Source: Synanceia verrucosa
Lineage: Eukaryota > Chordata > Actinopteri > Perciformes > Synanceiidae
Length of the DNA: 64,000 nt
Assembly (NCBI GenBank): GCA_029721515.1
Contig: CM056559.1
Coordinates: forward strand, 20,868,065-20,932,064
Direction: 5' to 3'
The position numbers and the translations under genes are program-made. The notes beneath the pieces are model-generated. The model ran no database searches. It saw nothing but the letters and a program-made list of their open reading frames with translations, and was not told where the DNA came from. Of the stretch, positions 23,713-33,719 are shown in pieces; position 1 is the stretch's first letter; every line of letters starts with the position of its first letter.

Positions 23713-24205
23713 CCTCACAGGTCTACTGACAACAGACAGTGAGGTCACGGCAGAAAAAAAGGGGCACAGATGGACAGAAAAACTAAATGTGGGTCTCATT
23801 TGAGCAATTTGTTTTAAAGTTACTTACTGTAATAAAGTCATTCCCCTGATGCTTCTAGATGCCAGGCTAAAACTAACATGATAATCTGCAAGACAGATAC
23901 AGGCCAGAAATATAATCCTTGCCAACGTTCAAATTAACACATGTGCACAGCAGCTTCATTCATCTCTCTGCAGTTTCCAGAGGTAAAAAAAAGGCTGCAG
24001 TCTTTGCAAGGTGCAGGAAATGAAGGGGAGTTTTGAACACACATTCAAAAAGAAGTGATTTGCCTACACAAAACCAACCCAAATATTGCCATTTTGTTCA
24101 TCTCAGTTTGTGTCATAACAGCATTGCTCTCTTTTCGTCATCCTTCTTGGGTGTGAAGCATCAGATAAAACAACACAACTTTATGTCACAGTTGTTAAAT
24201 GAAAG

Positions 24206-24248
24206 GTGTGAGGTGACAGTGCTAACCTCTACACCACCGTGCCGCCCC
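24206..24248 (-). repeat. SINE head remnant
   Basis: Only gaggtgacagtgctaacctc and the adjoining head remain of the SINE that is complete at 8250-8599. About 340 bp were deleted in unit B. Confidence 0.75.
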
Positions 24249-25083
24249 AAACACAAATTAAATTAGTACATAAAATAGAATAACATAGGATGGAAGAAGT
24301 AACACCATTGGATATTCTATGGTAATGTGGTATTTGGATGAATGTGTACACACTATACACAACAATAAACATTCAGGAGGGTAACTGAACATGACAGTTA
24401 GGTATGGTTATTTACCAAAAAAAAAATCCAGGTGCAAAGAGCATTCAGTGCAAACATTGTTAAGAGTGGGTTTGGCAGGATGTGAGGGTTACCGCTTTCC
24501 AGCTCAAACTGAGTGATTTATGCTGTCACAACTTTGAAGCCATAAACTCTGAGACAGGACTGACTTTAGGGTAATGCTCAATGCGACTGACCCTGATAAA
24601 TACTAGCCAGGTGAGGGATAAGCAAACGGGGTGACTCACATTCTCCGGTTCAACGCCGATGTCCCCACAGAACTTTTCCATGGCCTCTGGACCCACCACC
24701 TTGTCAGGGCCAGCATACCCATGGAACCAGGCCAGGCACTTCTTATTGGAGAACAGCTTCTCAGCACCGATCGGCCTCGCCCCGCGGATCTGAGATCGGG
24801 TGAAACTATAACACAGAGATTTTCCAGAAATAAACACATCTTATACCAATAAGAAAATTGAGTCTGCCTCACTTCCCTCTAGCATATATAAAAGAAAAAC
24901 TTGACATTTAAAGATCATAGAAATAGGAGCAGGGTGAATATTGAACAGTTTGACGTGGCCATTTGATGAATTCAAAACCTTTACCTTGTAATTTTACCAC
25001 TGTGTGGATGATCATCTGCATCTGGGAGCTTCCTTTTTCTTCACAGGCATCACTGAACCTTTAAATGGGCTTCACTAACTGGG

Positions 25084-25141
<58 letters not shown>
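25084..25141. repeat. (CA)n microsatellite
   Basis: This is an uninterrupted CA tract of about 58 bp. At the same place unit A has a short CA tract (9442-9462) followed by about 460 bp that are missing here, so the expansion accompanies a deletion. Confidence 0.95.
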
Positions 25142-25143
<2 letters not shown>

Positions 25144-26590
25144 GTCAGGAGGTGCAGATTGTTCCTACGTGTGGTCAACAGAATCAATACAAGCAAGACA
25201 TCATCATTAGTTGTTCAATAATTAAATCTTTGCGGAACACTGGTCACAAGCGACTGACAGTGTCTCAATACTAAATACAATTTACGTGCTGAGACTTGTC
25301 TCAAAATTTTCAAAAACAAATCATGTTTTTTTTTTTTTAGCACAAAACCACTGTTGGGGGAAAAAAAGGGACCAAGATATTGTTGTTAGATTTTACAAAC
25401 CATACAATGTTTAGCTCAGCAGTAAATGGAAATTTACAGTTGATTTGCTTTAATATGAGTGAACTTGAATCTATGAATGGATGTCTGCTTTATTCTTTAT
25501 TCAGACCTTCATCAGCCACTGGTAAAGTCACAGCTGTTAATCCAGGGGTCCACACATGAGTCAAAATACATCACAGCCTGGTGACAGTTGAACATTCAGG
25601 TTTAACCACTAATACTGGGGTCCTCCCAAATTGCTAGATTAATATTACTGCCACTACTATATGTTAACTCTATTATATACACTGTAAATGCATCATGGTT
25701 AATAAGATCATCTCTACAACTTCTCATGGTATCAGAAAAACTTTGTGAAGATTCATTTGCAGGTGATCCAAGAGTGTTTTTAAAGAATTTGTTTTATCTC
25801 AACACATCCTTCTGTTTATTATGAAAATATTTGTTTGTAAACTGTAATCCTAAAAGTAACTACAGCTGTCAGGCAACTAGTGGAAAAAACAGTACAATAT
25901 TTACCTCTGAGATGTAGTGGAGGACATAAAGTTGCACAAAAGGGGACATATTTAAATGACTCACATTTGTACTCAAGTACAGTAATTGTGCAAATATACT
26001 TAGTTACAGCTACGTTACCAACATAAAAATAACTTCATTCTTATTAGTAATTATTTAAAAGGACTACTGGGTGTCTGCTGCTCTAGCTGTGCTGTAAGTT
26101 TCTAGGCTGTAACGTTAGCTGTTAGCAAGCCAGCTGGATTGTTTCATTGGTGAAATATGTAAATAAACTCATGATAGCCGGAGCATATTTCAGTGTAAAC
26201 ACGGTGATTATTAAAACGATATGATTATTATAACCAATCCCTTCAACACAAAGCCGTAAGCAAACGATTTGTCACATTAAAAAGTGATTATAAATTGGGT
26301 CTGAGGACTATCGTAATGTTAAATTACCGTTAAATAAAACGGCCGTTAACATGTTAGCTTAGCTTACCACTGCTAACGACATCGGAATGACTGGCATTGT
26401 CAATCGAGAGCCCACATATGGCTGTCGATTAAACACTACCGAAACTTTAAATACAACATCGCACATACTGTTAGTCTAAAATTATTCTTGGGAGCTTTCG
26501 TTGCTGAAACTCGTCTTTTGCTTGCTAACTAGCCTCACAGCGAAGGATACACTGCTAACGCTAGCAAATTTGTTTATCTGACAGGCGACA

Positions 26591-26878
26591 ATGGCTCAAC
26601 AAACCCACCAGTTAAAACGAAGCACAATAGAGTCACATGTTTCACTAATAAACACTAGTTTGGTTCATTTAAATACTTCCGAAAACTCACCCTTTTACAC
26701 TTCAGCTGACAAATCACTTCCACCTGCTTCTGCTACGAGCTCTACTGTCGCCGGCGTTTCCGGGAGAGTGGACGATACCACCGACCGCTTTATGGGGTGT
26801 TACGAAGTAAACATTCCCATGTTTGTAAAATTCCTCGCATATTTTTCCATAGACATATTTCAAAATCGATGTTTATAG
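26591..26878 (+). CDS. Hypothetical 95-residue protein, copy B
   Basis: The predicted protein is identical to the frame at 11367-11654, with the same upstream region. An L1-like LINE is inserted 22 bp after its stop, separating it from any downstream exons that unit A might use. No domain is recognised. Confidence 0.33.
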   Translation: MAQQTHQLKRSTIESHVSLINTSLVHLNTSENSPFYTSADKSLPPASATSSTVAGVSGRVDDTTDRFMGCYEVNIPMFVKFLAYFSIDIFQNRCL

Positions 26879-26900
26879 TTGGATTTAAATATCTAGACTG

Positions 26901-28869
26901 ACTAGACGCTAGATCAAGATATAAAGGAAATTATGACAACTAATATGGAAAAAGTATTAAACAAAATTAAAGCTAATTTGGATAATTGGAGTAAATTACA
27001 CCTGACATTATGGGGTAAAGTAAATGCAATAAAAATGATTGTGACACCACAAATAAATTACCTAACTGGAATGATACCTGTGTGCATTCCAAAACAACTA
27101 TTAATTAGATATGACAAAATGATAAAAGAGTGGTTAGCACTGTCGCCTCACAGCAAGAAGGTACCGGGTTCGAATCCCGGGCCCGGGGCCTTTCTGTGTG
27201 GAGTTTGCATGTTCTCCCCGTGTCTGCGTGGGTTCTCTCCGGGTACTCCGGCTTCCTCCCACCATCCAAAAACATGTATGGGGATTAGGTTAATTGGCTA
27301 ATTTAAATTGACCGTAGGTGTGAATGTGAGTGTGAGTGGTTGTTTGTCTCTATGTGCTCTGCGATGAGGTGTACCCTGCCTTCCGCCCTAAGACAGCTGG
27401 GATAGACTCCAGCCCCCCCGCGACCCTGTGAGGATAAGCGGTAGATAATGGATGGATGGAAAACGATAAAACAATTTCTTTGGGATGGAAAAAAACCGCG
27501 AATTCGATTGGATAACTTATGTGAGTCCAAGAAAAGAGGGGGTCGATCATTGCCGAACATAAAATATTATAATGTTGCCTTTGAGATGTCAAAGCTTACA
27601 GGACATTTGGATGAAGCTGATGCCGACCTGGACTGGGTCCTGATTGAGCGGGAACTCACCTCCCCTTTCAAACCTGTGGAGGCTCTGGCACAAACAAGTA
27701 AAAATGAGAAGAATAAGGTTAACAACCCTATTCTAGAGCATTCAAAAATGGTTTGGCAAGAGGTACATAAGAGATGTAAAATCTCTCAGTACACTCAAAA
27801 ATATGCATCCATATGGCACAACCCGAAAATTAAGATAGGAAAACGGCCTATCTATTGGGCTCAGTGGTTAAGAAAAGACATCAGAATAATAGATGATTTA
27901 TTTGAAAACGGCAATTTTCTTTCATATATTAGACTCAAAGAAAAATATAATTTAGAGGGGAGAGGCCACTTATGGAAGTATTTACAAATTAGACACTGTA
28001 TTAAAGAGGTGGTTCCTGTTGTTCAGGATAGAAGTCCGATTGAATGCTACTTACAATTACCCAAAATACATCATAAAGCTTCAAGATGGTATGAGATGTG
28101 TCCTTGGACAAATAATAATGGTTGTAGTAATCTCAGGATGATATGGGAGAAAGATCTATCTTGTACACTGGATGAAAAAATATGGGAGGGGATTCTTTCC
28201 AACACTGAAGAATACATAAGAGAAGCCAGAGGCAAATTTATTCAATATAAAATAATTCATAGGTATTATTTCACACCATCAAGACTTCACAGAATGGGAC
28301 TAATTGATAATGATCTATGTTGGAAGTGTGGAGCAGAAAGTGACACATTTATCCATGCATTGTGGGAATGTTCTAAGATCCTCCCCTTGTGGGAAAAAGT
28401 TATAGAGTATATGAGCAAATCATTAAATTGTGAACTTCCCAGGTCACCAAGACTATGTCTCCTTGGAGACAGAACTGTGGTACCCCAGTTGAGTAAATAC
28501 AGTTTTAGAATATTAAAAACTGGCCTAATAACATGTGCATGGATTATTCTGAGGTGTTGGAGGGAACCCCAAGCTCCCACACTGAGAATGTGGAAGACAC
28601 AGATGATGGGGACTGTGGCATGCGAAAAGATGTTGGGGAGATTGAACTGTGAAAATGATATGATAAAAGAAAAATGGGATGATTTTGAAAGACAAATGTG
28701 TTAATTTGCCTGCCTTGTCTACTTACTTACCTGCCTGTCTTATTTTTAGTTAATTTTTTTTTTTTTAATACTATTTTGGCCTCCATTTGGTGTGTTGTGT
28801 TTGAGGTTTGGTTGTCTGTTGTAATAATGAAAATACAATAAAAATTTAAATTATAAAAAAAATATATAT
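26901..28869 (+). mobile_element. 5'-truncated L1-like LINE with nested SINE
   Basis: The element is present only in unit B, flanked by a 12-bp duplication atatctagactg (26889-26900 and 28870-28881). It encodes the C-terminal part of an L1-clade ORF2 in two pieces (26933-27127 and 27462-28704), interrupted by a SINE. Visible features are the thumb-like segment WGKVNAIKMIVTPQINYLTG, FLWDGKKPRI, and a terminal zinc knuckle (LCWKCGAESDTFIHALWEC). The endonuclease and catalytic reverse-transcriptase motifs are missing, so it is dead on arrival. The tail has aataaaa just before an A/T-rich end. Confidence 0.92.
27128..27459 (+). mobile_element. SINE nested in the LINE
   Basis: A full tRNA-like head (tggttagcactgtcgcctca, box B-like gggttcgaatcc), central domain and ggatggatgga tail are present. 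The flanking 12-bp repeats aaaatgataaaa (27116-27127) and aaaacgataaaa (27460-27471) are its target-site duplication with one mismatch. It inserted after the LINE and therefore after the segmental duplication, so this SINE family moved recently. Confidence 0.93.
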
Positions 28870-29151
28870 ATATCTAGACTGTTCCTCGATGGAAAAAAAC
28901 GAGCGATAACTTGATCTTGCAGGGACTTTTTACTTCTTACTTAACCTACTTTTATGGAACTTAAGCCTGTGCCCTGTGAGCGTTTATGTGCCTCCAAAGA
29001 CAAAAGAATATTTAACTTTTTCCTAATAAATATATAAATAAATACAGGAAATGAATATTGATACAATCTTGATGAATATATTCAGTTTATAAATAGATAT
29101 AAATAAATAATATAAAATTATGTGAATATAGTTTGTTGAATTTGAAACACA

Positions 29152-30975
29152 CTACTCACAAAAAGTTAGGGATATTGGACTTTCTGGTGGCCAAAGGACG
29201 TCTATTTCTATGCCTTCCTGTGACTCTTCCAGTATCCGCATCCATCGCTATAGGCCTGGCCCGCCCCAAAATGCTTGTGCCCCTCCACTTGAGGCACAGA
29301 TCTCTTAAGAGAAATTTAATACAATTTTATGTTATCATAGTAGCTAATTTTGTGTTGAGAAATACTAATGTTGCTTCTTTATCATTAAAATATAAAGATT
29401 GAAACAATTGTGTGATACAGCTGGAATAGGCTCCAACCCCCCTATGTGAGGATAAGCGGTAGAAAATTGATTTTGTGATTTTGTTTGACTGATGGGAATC
29501 TACACTGCAACAGCCTATCACGGCCTTACTGAAAAGTCTGTTAGGCTAACTACATATGTGACGTCATGTCTGGAACTGATGTGTTTGAATCTGAATATAC
29601 TGTGGCTCGTGAGTTCCTGGTGAAGAAAATGACTGACACTCGGGTTCCCCCTGAAGATGGAAAATGGACAATAGCCAACATCCTCAGCACATTCAACAGT
29701 GCACTCCAAGCAATGCCGACTGTTGACACAGCCCACACCGTTGCCCTCACTTTAGGAGCTTCCACAGCAATGTGTGAAAACTCATTTTCCATGCTGAAAA
29801 GCATCTTCTCAGAGCATCGGTGCAGTATGCTGCACAGACGCGAGGCCCAGCTGATCCAGTTTGCTTTTGAAAAGGACCTCACTCACAAGATTAGGTCAGA
29901 GTGGAAGGATACGCTGATGAGGAGCTCCAGCTTGGAGAAATGTCGCCTCCCACTGTATTGGCAGGAGGGACTGGAGAGAGGGCAGCACTGCCTCCACTCA
30001 AAGTACCGGTAGGTTCAAAGTCTCAGTGCATGTGGATGTTGTGTGTGTCTTGTGGCAATGCATATCCCTCTGTTTACTACTTAAAATGCAATGTTTGAGA
30101 GATGCTTCTGGTGTTACATCTAATATGTTGTATAGTGTTTTATGGATATTCATAACATTGCTTCTATGTACTGTGTTGCTTTCATTTATGAGGACTGATG
30201 GCGTAGGCTATACCTGGTCATGTTGTTGTTGGTTATGTTTAACGTGATGATTACGTGCTGCACAAATAGAATAATATAATATAGAATAGTATAGGATTGT
30301 AATGATTGGAGGAGTGCAGCCTGTCGATGGGGAGCTCTGTTAGTGCAAAGACTCATGGATGTGATTCTCAAGCATTTATCAGACTGTTGATGTGATGTGC
30401 ACCCGTGTTGAATTTGAAGATCTGAGTGTTTCATCTGGTCAAGCTTGTTACAAAATAGGTATTGTTGGCTGGGAAAAAAAAATGTTCCCTCTAATGCGAT
30501 TCATAAGATTGCCGTCTCGTGACGGGTCTGCCGGTGTTCCTGTGTGTCTGTTACAACCTGCTGATGACACTCTGTGACACTCTAAGCTCAGTGGCAACTT
30601 CTCTCTGAGATCATCCAGTTTGAAGCCTTGCAAAGACCAGGTTTGATCGATTGCTCAGCAGTGTCATAGTCTCATGATGTCAAAATGTGAACAAAATGAT
30701 GAAGAGGACTGTTTAAATACAAATTGACTCAGAAGCAGTACATTTGGTGTTCGATTCATGGATCAGGCACTTGTTGTGATTTTTGCAGTTAATCACCTTG
30801 TTAGAAAAAGCATGTTAGGCAATAAATATCGAAACATTGAACAGCTGCACATGTGCATTCAAAAGTTTAGAGAAGGTCAAATTAAGTTTGCCTGTAAAGG
30901 TTTTAGTGACTTTAGGTGTATTCTGAAATTTCATCCAAAAGTCCAATATCCCTCACTTTTTGTGAGTAGTATAGT
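29152..30975. mobile_element. Tc1-like termini bracketing a hAT fragment
   Basis: The left end, actactcacaaaaagttagg (29152), is matched in inverted orientation at about 30945-30975 (ccctcactttttgtgagtag). Inside the right end, 30711-30940 reads on the minus strand like the 5' part of a Tc1-type element. Between the ends lie a SINE tail, the hAT fragment and unassigned sequence, not a Tc1 transposase, so this is either a composite or two nested remnants. Unit A holds only the left part. Confidence 0.55.
29566..30012 (+). pseudogene. hAT-family transposase C-terminal fragment, copy B
   Basis: The 148 codons are nearly identical to 12375-12818, with one additional Val codon after MPT. The hAT dimerisation signature is present and the catalytic part is absent. 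It remains open in both units, but the duplication is too young for that to show selection. Confidence 0.7.
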
Positions 30976-31151
30976 TTGTTTACAGCACACATACAGAGTT
31001 GGCTGTCAAGATAAATCTTGTCACATTGTTAATTGCATTGGTTGTGGTGCTAATGTAACCAATTAAGATTAACTGTGGAATAAGTCTACATATACAGCAA
31101 TGTATAGACCTGTCTGACACAGTATACTACATGCTATGATATGCTATGGTT

Positions 31152-32800
31152 TGTCTGTGTTGAGCTGACCTGTCAAACTACTTCTTGTATAAAAAAAAAA
31201 ACTATAAGGAGTAGAGCTTAGATTTTTGTATGTGAATGATGCTATGTTGATGGAGGCACATACATATCACCTAATTCTGCTGGCCACCCTTGCATGGCTT
31301 CGACACCCCATGGGGCACCCCTATGGAAAAAAAATCGAGGCGCGCCCCTGGTCTGTCTCCCACACTGGCTCGCACTGACTGCTAGTGATTTCAAGCTGAG
31401 TCGGACCATGTCGAACTCCTCTGAATAAATCAAGAACCGTAAGGAGTACTGTCATGATTCGTCCGTCTGTTTTGGTTAAGTTACCCATTTTTGTCTTGTG
31501 CCTTTGTTGTTTTGTCATTTCCGGTTTTATTTTGAAGTAACTGTGTCTTCCCTCTCATTTCAGCTTCACACTTCCCGCGTCTGGTGATTGTCTGACCCCG
31601 CCCTGATTGTCTCCACCTGTTCCCCATTACCTGGTGTATAAATAGTCCTGTCTTCCCCTGGCTCGTTGCGTGATCGTCATGTTCCTTGTGTCTGTCGCTC
31701 CCAAGTTCTACTATCTGAGATTTCCAGCTCCCTATGCCTCTTTTGGTATTTTCTGTTGTAATTTTGATAGCCTTGGCCCTTTTGTTTTGCTAGAAGAATC
31801 CTCCCCTGAGTAGATCCTAGCTTGTTCTGATTCCTGACTTTAGTTTATGCTTTTTCACTCTTTGTTATTTAGTTTACAAGACGAATCCTCCCCGGAGTTG
31901 ATCCTTGTGTTTTTTGTATCCCTTTTGTTAATTCCCTCCTCTAGTGTAGAGTTGTAGGTGCCCCTTAGTTTTGTTTTCCCACGCCCTAGTTCACTGGTAT
32001 AGTTTCCCTCGCCCCAACGCCATTAGCTAGTTTCCCTCCTTTCTCCCCGTCGTCACATTTATGGTAAATTTTACAGCCTGTGTAAGAGAGAATTCCCTTT
32101 TTGGTTCTAGGTACTGTTAAATGGTTTTCCCTCTCGATTTTGAGAGTGGTTTTCTGTTTCCCCGTTAATAGTGGAGAGCAGCAAGAGTAGGGTCTCCCCG
32201 GTGCGCATCTCCGCCCGCCTGGAGGCGCGTGGCCGTCCTCCACCTCCCTGCTGGAAAATTTTGTTTTGCTGTGCTTGCTCAATAAAGACTTTTGTGAGAA
32301 CTGAATTACCGCCTGTGAGTCGTGCATCTGGGTTCCCTGACATGGACCCTTGTCAAGTACGGCTTTGATTTTTGGACGTGAGGCAGCAGGAGCTCGCGAG
32401 GATGGCAGCAGTGTAAATTTTAAGTCTCTAGTCCACTCAGAAGGCCGTCAGCAGCAGTTTTCCCAAAAGGGGATCTTCTACTTTTTCAGATATTTTCTCT
32501 GAAAGTTAACACTGGACCATATGGAGAGAATATTTGGAGGTGGGGTAATAATTAAGGCCATGGAGCAAACATTGCAAATCTCACGGACAGACAAATGATA
32601 CATTTTATGACATGATGATAAATTATGAAGATGTAGTCTGGTAAATTTGTTGCAGGTTGAATGGAGTTTTGAGGTGAAAGTGTGAGGGAGCTGTGACTGT
32701 TAGCTGACGGTAAAAGTTTGAAGTCTGAGCCTTTCCCCATTCATTCCTACGGGACTTTTTTAACCCGAACCCCTGGAGCCACTCCTCAGCAACACCTCCA
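31152..32800 (+). repeat. Unclassified interspersed repeat, interrupted by a solo LTR
   Basis: Excluding 31450-32355, the sequence matches 41770-42660 (shared ctataaggagtagagcttag, atatcacctaattctgctgg and aattaaggccatggagcaaa). No coding capacity or clear termini were found. The other copy is uninterrupted at the insertion point, which gives the empty-site sequence. Confidence 0.75.
31450..32355 (+). mobile_element. Solo LTR of a retrotransposon
   Basis: This 906-bp insert begins TGTCATGATT and ends CTTGTCA (5'-TG…CA-3'), with a perfect 5-bp duplication AGTAC at 31445-31449 and 32356-32360. The empty site is seen in the related repeat at 42040-42055. A TATA-like gtataaatag lies near 31635 and an aataaag near 32281, as expected of promoter and polyadenylation signals in an LTR. 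No internal region remains, so it arose by LTR-LTR recombination. A Gypsy-type origin is likely but unproven. Confidence 0.9.
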
Positions 32801-33139
32801 TCCATCTACATATGATATAATACATATACATTTTCAGACGTGAAAGAGCCTCACTCTAAATAAACTAAACCAATTTAGATTTAATCTTGATGACAGATTA
32901 ATCCCAAAACTAAACTGAAACTCAGAATATTAAACTGCTTCCCAATCATCTCTGATGCCTCTGTTCAACTCTAAATTTGGTTAATAGATATCAATCACTG
33001 AATCCAGCTGGTCACATTGAGATAAAGTCACTCAATCATTACTCAGTCTTTCCTTGTGTTCAACCATTTATTCAGTTATTTTCTGTTGCTAGTTTAATCA
33101 TGTAGTTTGTCAAATAAACTAATTTCATAAAGAACTTGG

Positions 33140-33478
33140 GGTGTAGTGGTTATCACTGTCTGTCACCTCACAGCAACAAGGCACCGTGTTCAATTCCCTG
33201 CCCCGGGGCCTTTCTGTGTGGAGCATGTTCTCCCCGTGTCTGCGTGGGTTCTCTCCGGGTACTCCGGCTTCCTCCCACCATCCAGAAACATGCATGGGGA
33301 TTAGGTTAATTGGCTGATTTAATTGTCTGTAGGTGTGAATGTGAGTGGTTGTCTGTCTCTGTGTCCTGCCATGAGGTGGAGACTTGTCCAGGGTGTACCC
33401 TGCCTTCCATCCTGGGACAGCCCCCCCGCCCCGCCCGCAACCCTATGAGGATAAGCAGTAGAAAATGGATAGACGGGT
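33140..33478 (+). mobile_element. SINE, complete, unit B
   Basis: It has a tRNA-like head (tgtagtggttatcactgtct), central domain and a degenerate tail (aaaatggatagacggg), flanked by the 11-bp duplication aaagaacttgg at 33129-33139 and 33479-33489. Because the duplication is intact here, this is the ancestral state of the locus. Unit A keeps only the 3' part. Confidence 0.9.
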
Positions 33479-33719
33479 AAAGAACTTGGTTATTTGAATT
33501 GTGTGTATATAAAATCACTCTACACTATGGCCATGAGCTCTCTAGCCCCCTGAGTTGAGGAGACTCTATTAATTAATGTAAAAAAAAAGAAACAAAAAAA
33601 ACAGGTGGTGTCTTGATAATTTCTACTATTAACAGTAATCGTGGATTATACCTCAAGCTGAGTGTCTTCACTCTCATTCACCTTTTATGACGATTCATGG
33701 TTTATGATTCATAACTTCA

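Larger units (their letters stand above)
22811..25050 (-). pseudogene. dcun1d5: Truncated, frameshifted DCUN1D5 duplicate
   Basis: Sequences equivalent to exons 1 to 5 are present, but exon 5 is cut at the duplication boundary and exons 6-7 are absent. Exon 1 has lost 2 nt in its A/G-rich codons (aaaaagg against aaaaagagg), giving an early stop. Exon 3 has lost 34 bp (positions 7831-7864 of the intact gene) between tga repeats, a second frameshift removing the MGFFTKEEW region. Exon 2 remains intact. The upstream region is preserved, so transcription of a non-coding RNA is possible, but no functional protein is expected. Confidence 0.93.

Noticed and set aside
22811..25050. A second functional DCUN1D5 gene
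   Set aside because: Two frameshifting deletions and the absence of the last exons rule out a normal product.
27128..27200. tRNA gene suggested by tggttagcactgtcgcctca and gggttcgaatcc
   Set aside because: It is the head of a SINE with a long non-tRNA body and target duplications, and no complete cloverleaf was seen.
31986..32343. Open frames on the minus strand
   Set aside because: They lie inside a solo LTR delimited by a perfect 5-bp duplication and have no family signal.
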